A stretch of DNA of 64,000 bases, taken from contig NZ_CP097800.1 of the NCBI RefSeq assembly GCF_000612545.2, positions 6,626,001-6,690,000 of the forward strand, written 5' to 3'. Each line of letters begins with the position of its first letter. Positions within the stretch are counted from its first letter, which is position 1. The stretch is from Streptomyces sp. PCS3-D2 (GTDB lineage Bacteria > Actinomycetota > Actinomycetes > Streptomycetales > Streptomycetaceae). Below are positions 26,733 to 38,956 of this stretch, in pieces. Below the pieces are notes generated by a model. It searched no databases. It was not told where the DNA came from and saw nothing but the letters and a program-made list of their open reading frames with translations. Position numbers and translations under genes: made by a program.

Positions 26733-28004
26733 GTGAGCGGGGGCGGACTGATCATGGCGGACGGGCGGTCGCTGGGCCGGCGGTTCCGGTGGCTGTGGAC
26801 CTCGTACGCCGTCAGCACGCTCGGCACCTGGCTCGCCTTCGACGCGTTCCCCCTGATCGCGATCCTCGTGCTGCACGCCGGGACCACTCGGGTGTCGCTG
26901 CTGGCGGCCGTCGGACCCGCGGTCGGGGCGGTCCTGGCGCTGTCGCTCGGACCGTGGGTGGAGTCGCGCCCCAAGAGACCGGTGATGATCGCCATGGACC
27001 TGGCCCGGTTCGCGGCGCTGACGAGCGTGCCGGTGGCGTTCGCCCTCGACGGGCTCACCTTCGCCCAGCTCCTGCTCGTCTCGGTAGTGGTCGGCGCGGC
27101 CGGAATCGCCTTCACCGCGGCCGGCGGCGCGTGCCTGAAGGAACTCGTCCCGCCGCAGGACCTGCTCGTCGCGAACGGCCGCCTCGAATCCACCACGTGG
27201 ACCGCCACCCTGCTCGGACCGCCGCTCGGCGGGGCCGCGATCGCCGCGTTCGGGCCGGTGGTGACCGTCCTGGCCAACGCGGTCAGTCACCTGCTCTCGG
27301 CTGCCGGGATCCGCGCCATCGGCGGACCGGAGCCGCGTCCCGCGCCGGCCGCACCGCCGCGACGGATGCGGGCCGGCGACCTGTCCGCAGGCTGGCGGCA
27401 CATCCTGACCGACCCCGTGCTGCGCCCGCTGTTCCTCAACACGGCCCTGGTCAGCGGCCTGATCATGGCGACCTCGCCGCTGCTGGCCTTCCTCATGCTC
27501 GGTCCGCTCGGGTTCGCACCCTGGCAGTACGGACTCGCCTTCGCCGTGCCGTGCGTGGGCGGCCTGATCGGCTCGCGGCTGGCGGCGCGGCTCGCCGAGC
27601 GGTTCGGCCGGCACCGGGTCCTGCTGACCGCGGGGGCGCTGCGGGCGTGCTGGCTGCCGTGGCTGGCCTTCGTCGGTCCGGGCCCGTCCGGGCTCGTGCT
27701 CGTCATGGCCGTCGAGTTCGGGCTGATCACCTGCATGGGCGTCTTCAACCCGGTGCTGGCCACCTGCCGGCTGGAGCGGACCCCGGCGGACCTGGCCGCC
27801 CGCACCCTGCTCGCCTGGTCGGTCTCCGGAAAGGCCGCCATCGCCGGGCTGACCGCCCTGTGGGGGCTGCTGGCCTTCGCCACCGGACCGCGCGCGGCGA
27901 TCGCGATCGCCGGTGTCCTCGCCATGGCCACCCCGCTCCTGCTGCCGCGCCGGGTACCGGAGGGCCGTACCGCCGTCGGCGGCGGGCAGCGAGACGGTCG
28001 CTGA
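26733..28004 (+). CDS. Major facilitator superfamily transporter
   Basis: 423 residues if the GTG at 26733 is used, or 416 from ATG 26754; neither has a strong ribosome site. About ten to twelve hydrophobic segments begin at FRWLWTSYAVSTLGTWLAF. The sequence type (LKELVPPQDLLVANGRLEST, and GPPLGGAAIAAFGP) is that of MFS exporters of the MFS_3/enterobactin-exporter-like group, where helices 4-5 carry the PxxxxxAN motif. Convergent with the GntR gene. Substrate unknown. Confidence 0.87.
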   Translation: MSGGGLIMADGRSLGRRFRWLWTSYAVSTLGTWLAFDAFPLIAILVLHAGTTRVSLLAAVGPAVGAVLALSLGPWVESRPKRPVMIAMDLARFAALTSVPVAFALDGLTFAQLLLVSVVVGAAGIAFTAAGGACLKELVPPQDLLVANGRLESTTWTATLLGPPLGGAAIAAFGPVVTVLANAVSHLLSAAGIRAIGGPEPRPAPAAPPRRMRAGDLSAGWRHILTDPVLRPLFLNTALVSGLIMATSPLLAFLMLGPLGFAPWQYGLAFAVPCVGGLIGSRLAARLAERFGRHRVLLTAGALRACWLPWLAFVGPGPSGLVLVMAVEFGLITCMGVFNPVLATCRLERTPADLAARTLLAWSVSGKAAIAGLTALWGLLAFATGPRAAIAIAGVLAMATPLLLPRRVPEGRTAVGGGQRDGR

Positions 28005-28159
28005 GGGCTCCGTGCGCCGGCAGCGGCGAGCACACGGCCGCCGGAGAGCTGTCCGGGAGGACCTGAACCCGGCCGACCCGCCGGCGCCGGCCTCCGGTGC
28101 GACCGCTTCCGCCGTCCCCTCCGGCGCGGACGCCGTCACCCGGTCCGGAGGGGGTGCGC

Positions 28160-28915
28160 TCACGCGTCGTCGAGGGCCGGGCCCGTGCGGCGGGCCAGGG
28201 CGTTGCTGCCGATCGAGTTGTGGACGCTGAAGCCCACCGCGTCGGAGCGGTAGCGGTCGTCGGACCACTCGACCGGCCGGCCGTCACGCGTGGTGGTCAT
28301 GCGGCGCACCCTCAACAACGGGCTGGTGCGCCGCACGTGGAGCAGCTCGGCGTCGCGTGACCCCGCCGCGACCGCGTCGATGAGGTGCTCCCCGTACGCG
28401 AACACCAGCCCCGTGTCGTCCAGGAGGCGCTGGGTCACCGACGGGCAGTCCGGCTCGATGCGCTCGACGGCGGGCGCGATCCAGTCGGCGTACACGGTGC
28501 GCTCCAGCAGGACGGGCTCGCTGTCCAGACCGCGCACGCGCAGGACGTGCAGCACGGGTGCGCCCGGCTCGACCTGGAGCCACATGACGTCCCGGTCGGT
28601 GGCCGGCCGGACCTGTGACGACACCACCCGGCCGGTCGCCGTACGGCCCATGGCCGCCGCCCACTGGGCGAAGCTGCGCAGCTCGGTGAAGCTCTGGCTG
28701 CGGCGGCTGGCCAGCACCACGCGCCGGGCGCCCTGCCGGGATCCGATCAGCCCCTCGGAGGTCAGGGCGAGCACGGCCTGGCGGACGGTGCCGCGGGAGA
28801 CCCCGAAGCGTGCCGCCAGCTCCGTCTCGGCCGGTAGCAGTGCCCCCACCGCGTACTCCTCGCGGTCGATCGCCCGGCGCAGTTCCTCGGCGATCTCCTC
28901 GTGCCGGGCCGTCAT
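28160..28915 (-). CDS. GntR-family regulator with UTRA (HutC-type) ligand domain
   Basis: 251 residues. The N-terminal winged helix reads LLPAETELAARFGVSRGTVRQAVLALTSEGLIGSRQGAR. The C-terminal UTRA domain (~85-245) starts near FAQWAAAMGRTATGRV and ends RYRSDAVGFSVHNSIG. UTRA domains bind small phosphorylated or amino ligands. It is divergent from the ABC importer gene set at 29184-33272 and a large dyad lies between, so it most likely represses the importer and is released by the imported compound or its breakdown product. -10-like TATAAC (reverse strand) lies at 28935-28940. Confidence 0.93.
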   Translation of the reverse strand: MTARHEEIAEELRRAIDREEYAVGALLPAETELAARFGVSRGTVRQAVLALTSEGLIGSRQGARRVVLASRRSQSFTELRSFAQWAAAMGRTATGRVVSSQVRPATDRDVMWLQVEPGAPVLHVLRVRGLDSEPVLLERTVYADWIAPAVERIEPDCPSVTQRLLDDTGLVFAYGEHLIDAVAAGSRDAELLHVRRTSPLLRVRRMTTTRDGRPVEWSDDRYRSDAVGFSVHNSIGSNALARRTGPALDDA

Positions 28916-29082
28916 CGGCTGTGTTCCCGTCCCTCGTTATAACGCTGGCTGTGCGCAATGCACTTGGCGCGTACAGCGTAAGCGCAGGGCCGCGCGGATC
29001 GAAACGAGTGCAGAGTGTCCAGTTTGTTGGCCGGAATCCGTCGCCTTCCGTTCACCCGAAGGTCATGGATGCCGGGCCTACT

Positions 29083-29112
29083 GAGGCCAACTTGTTCAGA
29101 CAAGTTGGCCTC
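29083..29112. promoter_or_regulatory. GntR/UTRA operator: 13-bp perfect inverted repeat upstream of the ABC importer
   Basis: Arms GAGGCCAACTTGT and ACAAGTTGGCCTC flank the 4-base centre TCAG. The core ACTTGT-TCAG-ACAAGT has the GT-N-AC form typical of HutC-type GntR operators. It lies 71 bp before the importer start and 167 bp from the GntR start. It could also form a hairpin in the leader RNA. Confidence 0.72.
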
Positions 29113-29183
29113 GGCGCCTTCGGGTCCGCCGTACCGCTCCCATCCCTGCCCGCGCTCCCTCGCGCAACCTCCCAGGAGAGACC

Positions 29184-30335
29184 GTGTCCCTGCCGAGAAA
29201 CGCCGCCCTCGCCGGCTGCCTCGCCGTCGTAGCCCTCGCCCTCACCGCCTGCGGCGCGGCCCCCGAGAAGGCCGACAACAAGACCGCCACCGGCAAGGAC
29301 GCCGCCACCGCGACCTCCGCGGCGGACTTCGGCGGCATGGACGCCCTCGTCGAGGCCGCCAAGAAGGAAGGCGTCCTGCACGCCATGGCCCTGCCCCGCG
29401 ACTGGGCCAACTACGGCGCCGTCATCGACGGGTTCACCGAGAAGTACGGGATCAAGGTCGAGGTGGAGAACCCCGACGGCAGCAGCCAGGACGAGATCAA
29501 CGCCGTCACCAGCCGCAGGGGCCAGGACCGCGCCCCCGACGTCCTCGACCTCGGCACCTCCTTCGCCGTCAGCGGCGCCCAGCAGGGCCTGTTCGCCCCG
29601 TACAAGGTCGCCGCGTACGGCGACATCCCCTCGGCGCAGCGGGACGACCAGGCGCGCTGGTACAACGACTACGGCGGCTACATCTCCATCGGCTGCGACG
29701 CGAGCCGCGTCAAGAATTGCCCCACCAGCTTCAAGGACCTCCTCAAGCCCGAGTACAAGGGCCAGGTCGCGCTCAACGGCAACCCCACCAAGTCCGGCTC
29801 CGCCTTCGGCGGCGTCTACGCGGCCGCCCTCGCGAACGGCGGCTCCCTCGACGACATTCAGCCCGGCATCGACTTCTTCGGGCAGCTGAAGAAGAACGGC
29901 AACTACACCCCCGTCGAGTCCACCCCGGCCACCGTCGAGAAGGGCGAGACGCCCATCAGCATCGACTGGGACTACCTGAACGCCGGCTACGCCGACCAGT
30001 TCAAGGGCAAGGGCGTCGACTGGAAGGTCGCCGTCCCCGAAGACGGCAAGTACGCGCAGTTCTACGCCCAGGCCATCAACAAGGACGCCCCGCACCCCGC
30101 CGCCGCCCGGCTGTGGCAGGAGTGGCTCTACAGCCCCGAAGGCCAGAACCTGTGGCTGAAGGGCTATGCCCGCCCGGTGCTCATGAGCACCATGGAAGGG
30201 GCCGGAACCCTCGACAAGGCCGCCGCCGCAAGGCTCCCGCAGGTCAGCGGCACCCCGACCTTCCCCACGGAGGCCCAGCAGACCGCGGCCAAGGGCGTCC
30301 TGGCCCAGAGCTGGGGCAAGGCGGTCGCCGGCTGA
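29184..30335 (+). CDS. ABC transporter solute-binding lipoprotein
   Basis: 383 residues from GTG 29184 with AGGAGAGACC upstream. Lipobox ALALTAC places the acylated Cys near residue 23. The mature part has the two-lobe pattern of family 1 iron/polyamine/phosphonate-type binding proteins: VEAAKKEGVLHAMALPRDW, KYGIKVEVENPDGSSQDE, DVLDLGTSFA, and late PAAARLWQEWLYSPEGQNLWL. First gene of an importer operon with two permeases and an ATPase. Binding specificity cannot be read directly; an organophosphate or phosphonate is suggested by the phosphatase/phosphodiesterase gene at the end of the set. Confidence 0.92.
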   Translation: MSLPRNAALAGCLAVVALALTACGAAPEKADNKTATGKDAATATSAADFGGMDALVEAAKKEGVLHAMALPRDWANYGAVIDGFTEKYGIKVEVENPDGSSQDEINAVTSRRGQDRAPDVLDLGTSFAVSGAQQGLFAPYKVAAYGDIPSAQRDDQARWYNDYGGYISIGCDASRVKNCPTSFKDLLKPEYKGQVALNGNPTKSGSAFGGVYAAALANGGSLDDIQPGIDFFGQLKKNGNYTPVESTPATVEKGETPISIDWDYLNAGYADQFKGKGVDWKVAVPEDGKYAQFYAQAINKDAPHPAAARLWQEWLYSPEGQNLWLKGYARPVLMSTMEGAGTLDKAAAARLPQVSGTPTFPTEAQQTAAKGVLAQSWGKAVAG

Positions 30336-30388
30336 CCGCCGGCCGGGCCACGGCAACGACCTCCGATACGAGCACTGACACGACACCC

Positions 30389-31324
30389 ATGACCACCGAC
30401 ATGACATCCCGCACCGCGGCCGCGTCACCCGCGGCCGCCCCGGCGGCCTCCGCCGCCCCCGCCGTCCGGACCGGGCGGCGGCGGGCCCGCCGCTCCGGCG
30501 CACTCGCCGTCGTCCCCCTGCTGCTGTTCACCGCGATCGCCTTCGGCCTGCCCGCCGCCGCCATGCTGGACGGCGCCTTCAGCGTCCGGGACCCGGCCAG
30601 CGGCACCGCCTCGTACGGCCTCGGCAATCTGACCGCCTCCTTGCAGGGCGCCTACCTCACCGCGCTCGTCGGCAGCGTGGAGCTGTCCGCCACTTCCGCG
30701 GTCCTCGCCGCCCTCCTCGGCCTCCTCCTCGCCCAGGCGATCGTCACCTCCCCGCTGCGGGGCCTGCGCGAAGCCGTCCTGACCGCCTCCGGAGTCCTCG
30801 CCAACTTCGGCGGCGTCCCCCTCGCCTTCGCCTTCGTCGCCACCCTCGGCAACTCCGGCGTCCTCACCCGCGAGCTGGGCCTGACCGACACCGGCTGGAA
30901 CCTCTACAGCTTCTGGGGCCTGGTCCTCGTCTACCTGTACTTCCTGGTCCCCCTCATGGTCCTCACCATCACTCCCGCCCTCGACGGGCTGCGCACCCAG
31001 TGGCGGGAGGCCGCCCAGAACAACGGCGCCACCCACCGCCAGTACTGGCAGCACGTCGCCCTGCCCGTGCTCGCCCCCTCCCTCCTCGGCGGCCTCGTCC
31101 TCCTCTTCGGCAGCGCCTTCGCCGCGTACGCCACCGCCGCCGCGATGGTCGGCAGCTCGGTCCCGCTGGTCACGCTCCAGATCGCCGACGCGATCTCCGG
31201 CAACGTGCTCATCGGCCAGGAGAACGTGGCCCTCGCCCTCAGCCTCGACATGGTCCTCGTCGCGGGCCTGGTCATGGCGGTCTACCTGCCCCTGCAACGA
31301 CGGAGCGCCCGATGGCTCGCCTGA
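30389..31324 (+). CDS. ABC transporter permease
   Basis: 311 residues from ATG 30389 (weak ribosome site). After a 40-residue Ala/Arg-rich head come about six membrane helices. The permease loop that contacts the ATPase is recognisable as WREAAQNNGATHRQYWQHVALPVLAPSLLGG (the EAA motif with its conserved Gly). It forms the channel with the next gene, which starts 12 bases before this gene ends. Confidence 0.92.
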   Translation: MTTDMTSRTAAASPAAAPAASAAPAVRTGRRRARRSGALAVVPLLLFTAIAFGLPAAAMLDGAFSVRDPASGTASYGLGNLTASLQGAYLTALVGSVELSATSAVLAALLGLLLAQAIVTSPLRGLREAVLTASGVLANFGGVPLAFAFVATLGNSGVLTRELGLTDTGWNLYSFWGLVLVYLYFLVPLMVLTITPALDGLRTQWREAAQNNGATHRQYWQHVALPVLAPSLLGGLVLLFGSAFAAYATAAAMVGSSVPLVTLQIADAISGNVLIGQENVALALSLDMVLVAGLVMAVYLPLQRRSARWLA

Positions 31325-32157
31325 CCGCCCGCCCGGCCACGGCGTCCCCCTGGCGCGCCCTCGTCCTCGCCGCCGCGGCCCTGTACTTCCTGGTGCCGCT
31401 CGCCGCCTCGGTCGTCTTCACCGTCGACGTGCCGGGCCAGGGCCTGAACCTCGACGCCTACACCCGCATCCTGGACACCGAGGGCTTCCTGCCCAGCCTG
31501 CTCCTCTCCCTCGAACTCGCCGCCGCCACCATCGCGGTGGTGCTGCTGCTCGTGGTTCCCGCCACGGTGGCACTGCGCCTGACCGCCCCGAAGCTGCGGC
31601 CCGTCGTCGAGATCGTGTGCGCGCTGCCGCTGGTCGTCCCGCCCATCGCCTTCGTCGCCGGCATCGGGACCGTCCTGAAGTGGGGACCCGAGCACCTTTC
31701 CCGCACCCCGCTCTTCCAGACGTTCGTCGCCGTCCAGAACCCGGACTTCCCGGTCGTCCTGGTCCTCGCCTACGCCGTGATGGCGCTGCCGTTCGCCCAC
31801 CGCGCCCTGGACGCGGGGCTGCGCGCCGTCGACGTCCGCACCCTCGTCGAGGCGGCCCGCTCCTGCGGCGCGAGCCTGCCGCACGCCCTGCTGCGCGCCG
31901 TGCTGCCGAACCTGCGCGGAGCCCTCCTGAGCGCCTCCTTCCTCACCCTCGCGCTGGTCCTCGGCGAATTCACCATCGCCCAACTCCTCGGCTTCCGGCC
32001 GTTCGCCGTCTGGATCGTCAACATCAGCGGCTCACAGGCCCAGATGTCCGTGGCCGTCTCGGTCATGAGCCTGCTGGTGACCTGGCTCCTGCTCCTGCTC
32101 CTCGCCGGTTTCGGCGGCGGCCGCCGCACCCCCTCCCCGACCACCGACCGGAAATGA
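31312..32157 (+). CDS. ABC transporter permease (second subunit)
   Basis: 281 residues. The start overlaps the previous permease by 13 bp and the stop overlaps the ATPase start by 4 bp (ATGA), so the three are coupled. About six membrane helices; the EAA loop reads TLVEAARSCGASLPHALLRAVLPNLRGA. The start MARLTARPATAS is basic and unstructured. It pairs with the 30389-31324 permease in a binding-protein-dependent importer. Confidence 0.92.
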   Translation: MARLTARPATASPWRALVLAAAALYFLVPLAASVVFTVDVPGQGLNLDAYTRILDTEGFLPSLLLSLELAAATIAVVLLLVVPATVALRLTAPKLRPVVEIVCALPLVVPPIAFVAGIGTVLKWGPEHLSRTPLFQTFVAVQNPDFPVVLVLAYAVMALPFAHRALDAGLRAVDVRTLVEAARSCGASLPHALLRAVLPNLRGALLSASFLTLALVLGEFTIAQLLGFRPFAVWIVNISGSQAQMSVAVSVMSLLVTWLLLLLLAGFGGGRRTPSPTTDRK

Positions 32158-33272
32158 CACCCCTCATGCGCCTCACCGCACCCACGCCGACCGCGAACGC
32201 GACGCCCGCACCGGCCGACGCCGCCACCGTCGAACTGCGCGGCCTGCGTCGGTCCTTCGGCACCACCACCGCCCTGGACGGACTCGACCTCACCGTGCGC
32301 CCCGGTGAACTCCTCGCCCTGCTCGGCCCGTCCGGCTGCGGCAAGACCACCGCGCTGCGCATGCTGGCGGGCTTCGAACACCCCGACTCCGGTGAGATCC
32401 TCGTCGACGGCAAAGACGTCACCGCGGTTCCCGCGCACCGACGCGACGCCGGCATGGTCTTCCAGTCCTACAGCCTCTTCCCGCACCTGAACGCCCTCGA
32501 CAACGTGGCGTTCGGACTGCGGATGCGCCGGGTCCGCACCGCCGAGCGGCGCGCCCGCGCCGCGGAACTCCTCGAACTCGTGGGCCTCGCCGACAAGGGC
32601 GACCGCTTCCCCCACCAGCTCTCCGGCGGCCAGCAGCAGCGCGTCGCACTGGCCCGCGCCCTCGCCCTGCGACCGCGCGTGCTCCTCCTCGACGAGCCGC
32701 TGTCCGCCCTCGACGCCAAGGTGCGCCTGACCCTGCGCGAGGAGATCCGCCGCCTCCAGCAGGAACTGGGCATCACCACCCTCTTCATCACCCACGACCA
32801 GGAGGAGGCGCTGTCCATGGCCGACCGCGTCGCGGTCATGCGCGCCGGCCGCCTGGAGCAGTGCGCGGCCCCGGCCGAGCTGTACGCCCGTCCCGCCACC
32901 GCCTTCGTCGCCGAGTTCGTCGGCACCATGAGCCGCATCCCGGGCAGGCTGCTCGCCTCCGGCGCGACCGTCGCGGTCCTGGGCCGCGAGCTCGGCGTCG
33001 ACGGCACCCCGCCGAGCACCGGGGACGGCACCGACGTCGACGTCCTCGTACGGCCCGAGTCGCTGGGGGTCACCGCCGACGAGGCGGGGGAGGGCCGAGT
33101 CCTCGGCACCTCGTTCCTGGGCGCCACGGTCCGCGTGTCCGTCGCCCTGGCCGACGGCACCCTGGTCAAGGCCGACGTCCCCGCACACGATGCGGGCCAC
33201 CTGGCCGCCGGCGCGCCCGTCCGCCTGGCGCTGCCGGACCGTCCGGTCCTGGTGGCCCCGCGCGCGAGCTGA
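32154..33272 (+). CDS. ABC transporter ATP-binding protein
   Basis: 372 residues. Walker A GPSGCGKTT, Q-loop FQSYSLFPHL, signature LSGGQQQRVALARAL, Walker B VLLLDEPLSALD and switch His in FITHDQEEAL are all present. A C-terminal ~130-residue TOBE-type regulatory domain (VRPESLGVTADE, GTSFLGATVRVSVAL) is of the PotA/FbpC/phosphonate kind. It energises the two permeases encoded just upstream. The gene after it, 95 bp downstream, is the fused phosphatase/phosphodiesterase. Confidence 0.95.
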   Translation: MTPLMRLTAPTPTANATPAPADAATVELRGLRRSFGTTTALDGLDLTVRPGELLALLGPSGCGKTTALRMLAGFEHPDSGEILVDGKDVTAVPAHRRDAGMVFQSYSLFPHLNALDNVAFGLRMRRVRTAERRARAAELLELVGLADKGDRFPHQLSGGQQQRVALARALALRPRVLLLDEPLSALDAKVRLTLREEIRRLQQELGITTLFITHDQEEALSMADRVAVMRAGRLEQCAAPAELYARPATAFVAEFVGTMSRIPGRLLASGATVAVLGRELGVDGTPPSTGDGTDVDVLVRPESLGVTADEAGEGRVLGTSFLGATVRVSVALADGTLVKADVPAHDAGHLAAGAPVRLALPDRPVLVAPRAS

Positions 33273-33367
33273 TCCGCGGACATCCGCGAGGCAGCACCCG
33301 CCCGAGCCCGCCCGTACCGCGGCCCGGCCGCGACCCCACCACCCCGCACCGGAAAGAGACCCCGTTC

Positions 33368-36798
<3,431 letters not shown>

Positions 36799-36819
36799 TC
36801 CGACGCCCACGCCGCGCCG

Positions 36820-37467
36820 TCACCCCGTCACCCCGTCGGCCGGCCCGTCGGCCCAGTGCACCCGCCCGAGGTGGATCAGGCGCAGCTGGGCGAGGGCCGT
36901 GCCGGTGGCGGCCGACCAGTCCTCGCCCCGGAGGGATGCGGTCAGGAACGCCGAGGCCGTCATGAACATGTGGTCCACCAGCAGCCGTGACAGCATGGTC
37001 ACGTCATCGGCCTGCCAGCCCGCGCTCACGGGATCGGAACCGAGCGCGGCGCCCGTCTCGTCGGCGAAGACGTCCAGTTGCGCGGCGATGGCATCGCGCA
37101 CCACCGCCACCCCGCCGTGGCGTTCACGGACCAGGAAGCGGACGTGCGCCGGTCGCTCGCGCACGAGTGCGGCGATGAGCCGCACCGCGGCACCGCCGCG
37201 CTGTTCGGCGTCACCACTCGCGTCGAGGATCTCCCGCACCGTCCCGTGCAGGCTGTCCAGCGCCTCCTCCACCAGCGCGGTTCCCAACTCGTCCATGTCC
37301 CCGAAGTGCCGGTAGAAGGCGGTGGGGGCGACTCCGGCCGCCCGGGTCACCTCCCGGAGTCCGAGGCTGCCGAAGCTGCGCTCCGCCAGCTCCGACAGGG
37401 CCGCGTCCAGGAGGGCGCGCCGGGTGCGGCGGCGCCGGGTCTCGCGAAGGCCGGTCTGAGCGCTCAT
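36820..37467 (-). CDS. TetR-family transcriptional regulator
   Basis: 215 residues. HTH: TRRALLDAALSELAERSFGSL, then LREVTRAAGVAPTAFYRHFGDMDELG. The C-terminal ligand domain contains VRFLVRERHGG and the TetR_C-like helical core, similar to the FabR-type group that senses lipid or acyl ligands. It is divergent from two small membrane-protein genes with a partial dyad between. It ends 22 bp after the convergent gdhA. Ligand unknown. Confidence 0.9.
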   Translation of the reverse strand: MSAQTGLRETRRRRTRRALLDAALSELAERSFGSLGLREVTRAAGVAPTAFYRHFGDMDELGTALVEEALDSLHGTVREILDASGDAEQRGGAAVRLIAALVRERPAHVRFLVRERHGGVAVVRDAIAAQLDVFADETGAALGSDPVSAGWQADDVTMLSRLLVDHMFMTASAFLTASLRGEDWSAATGTALAQLRLIHLGRVHWADGPADGVTG

Positions 37468-37530
37468 GGCGCGAAGTCAACCGCGTCACAGTCGTCCGCC
37501 GCCAGCATGATGCAAACTGAACCGGGTAGT

Positions 37531-37549
37531 CAGTGAACAACTGTTACTG
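37531..37549. promoter_or_regulatory. Candidate TetR operator
   Basis: Interrupted dyad CAGT-G-AACA / TGTTACTG in an AT-rich stretch, 64 bp from the TetR start and just before the small membrane-protein gene at 37552. Imperfect symmetry, so only a suggestion. It would place both divergent promoters under the repressor. Confidence 0.4.
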
Positions 37550-37551
37550 GA

Positions 37552-37758
37552 ATGGAGGACGTTCTCATGCTCTTCCTCGTAGGCGCGCTGCTGGTGCTCG
37601 GCGTCGTCCTCGGCACCGTGGCCCATGTGCCCGCCCCCGTGAGTGCGGTCGCCGGTCTCGCCATCGCCTGCTGGCTCGCCCTCTTCGCCGCACGCGAGCA
37701 CCTCTCCGGACACCGCCGGGCCGGACGGCTCGGCCACGACCCCCGGGGTGTCCGATGA
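37552..37758 (+). CDS. Small two-helix membrane protein
   Basis: 68 residues from ATG 37552 (or 37567). Two hydrophobic helices (MLFLVGALLVLGVVLGTVA and VSAVAGLAIACWLALFAA) joined by a short Pro loop, then a basic, His-containing tail. No family recognised. The stop overlaps the next start (ATGA), so it is coupled to the small DUF4190-like gene, and both are divergent from the TetR gene. Likely TetR-controlled; function unknown. Confidence 0.65.
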   Translation: MEDVLMLFLVGALLVLGVVLGTVAHVPAPVSAVAGLAIACWLALFAAREHLSGHRRAGRLGHDPRGVR

Positions 37759-38036
37759 CCCCGATGACGGATCCCCGTATCCCGGCCCGGGCCCCGGCCG
37801 GTACCCCTGACGCCGACGCGATGGCCGTCACCGGCTTCGTCCTCGGCCTGGTGGGGCTGCTGGTGATGAACCTGATCCTCGGCCCGACCGCCGTCGTCCT
37901 CGGCGCCCTCGCACTCCTGCGGAACACGAGCAGGCCCGGCCGGGCCCGCCTGGCCGTCGGCCTGGGCCTCGCCGACGTGGCACTCCTCGCCTGCCTCGTC
38001 ACCGCCGACGGGACCTGGTCGTGGAGCCTGGCCTGA
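37755..38036 (+). CDS. Small DUF4190-like membrane protein
   Basis: 93 residues. Two membrane helices: AMAVTGFVLGLVGLLVMNLIL and a following pair starting PTAVVLGALALL, with RLAVGLGLADVALLACLV. The pattern AVTGFVLGLVGLL...GALAL is that of DUF4190-type small actinobacterial membrane proteins. It sits in a two-gene unit with the 68-residue protein and is presumably regulated by the divergent TetR protein. No known function. Confidence 0.7.
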   Translation: MTPMTDPRIPARAPAGTPDADAMAVTGFVLGLVGLLVMNLILGPTAVVLGALALLRNTSRPGRARLAVGLGLADVALLACLVTADGTWSWSLA

Positions 38037-38154
38037 GGTCCCCGGACCGCGGGCCGACCGGGACGGTCCGGCGCCACCGATGAGTTCTCCGGCCGCCGCC
38101 GGTCTACCCCTTCGTCAGGATGCGGAGCGCAGTCGCCCCGGAAGGGTGAGGAAC

Positions 38155-38547
38155 ATGAAGTACATGATCCAGATGAACGTACCGGCCGCAGAGTGGGACG
38201 CCCTCATGTCGTCGTACTCCGAGGAGGACATGAGGGCCATGTTCGCGCACATGGACGCCCTCAACAACGAACTCGCCTCCACCGGGGAATGGGTGGACGG
38301 GCAGGGCCTCGGCGGCCCCGCGCTGGTCAAGACGGTGCGGGCCGGGAGCGACGGCCGGCCCCGGGTGACCGACGGGCCTGCTCGGGCGGGCGACATCCTG
38401 GCCGGGTACTGGGTCGTCGACGTCACGGGCGAGGAGCGGGCCCTGGAGATCGCCGCACGGGCGTCCGCCTGCCCCGGACCGGGCGGGAGGCCCGGCAGCG
38501 ACCCGGTCGAGGTGCACCCGATTCCGGCGGACCCGACGGCTGCCTGA
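38155..38547 (+). CDS. YCII/DGPF-family protein
   Basis: 130 residues from ATG 38155 (GAAGGGTGAGGAAC upstream). The fold is recognised from MKYMIQMNVPAAEW at the start, ALNNELASTGEWVDGQGL, VTDGPARAGDILAGYWVVDV and a C-terminal PVEVHPI. The DGPF-type loop reads TDGPA here. Family members often lie next to ECF sigma factor genes, but none is present. Function unknown; an enzyme-like ferredoxin fold. Confidence 0.85.
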   Translation: MKYMIQMNVPAAEWDALMSSYSEEDMRAMFAHMDALNNELASTGEWVDGQGLGGPALVKTVRAGSDGRPRVTDGPARAGDILAGYWVVDVTGEERALEIAARASACPGPGGRPGSDPVEVHPIPADPTAA

Positions 38548-38734
38548 GCCGCGGGCCCGCCGGACTGCAAAGCCGCCTGCCCGGCGACCGGCGACCGGTG
38601 ACCGGCGACCGCCCGGGGCCGGCCAGGTGAACCTGTACGCCGGACGGCGGCGCGGCGGGTGGCAGCGGTGGCAGTCCCCCGGGGCGCCCGCGAGGCTCGG
38701 TACCGAAGGGCGACCGCGAGGAAGGGACAGGGCG

Positions 38735-38956
38735 ATGCCGGAGGCCACACACGTGCGAACGGTTCTGAAACGGACCAATCTGCTGCCTGCGTTCCTGGTG
38801 CTCACGGCCATGACCATTGCCCTGTGGCTGACGGGCATGCCGTTCCTCCAGGCCCTGACGATTTCCACCGGAGTGAAGATCGCGATGGCGCTGCTCGAAC
38901 TCCGGCGACTGCCCGCCCCCGCCGGCGAGACGGCCGCGGAGCAGCCACAGCACTAG
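38735..38956 (+). CDS. Small one- or two-helix membrane protein
   Basis: 73 residues from ATG 38735 (GAAGGGACAGGGCG upstream). A hydrophobic central part (LLPAFLVLTAMTIALWLTG and FLQALTISTGVKIAMALL) forms one or two helices, flanked by a basic head and an acidic tail. No family recognised. The stop overlaps the end of the convergent Lys-rich membrane-protein gene by four bases. Confidence 0.55.
   Translation: MPEATHVRTVLKRTNLLPAFLVLTAMTIALWLTGMPFLQALTISTGVKIAMALLELRRLPAPAGETAAEQPQH

Noticed and set aside
36820-36850. CCCCGTCA direct repeats at the TetR gene end
   Set aside because: Two copies only (CACCCCGTCACCCCGTC); too short to mean anything.
38578-38615. Short CCGGCGA/CCGGTGA repeats between the YCII-like gene and the next small gene
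   Set aside because: Simple-sequence drift in a short spacer; no symmetry beyond a few bases.
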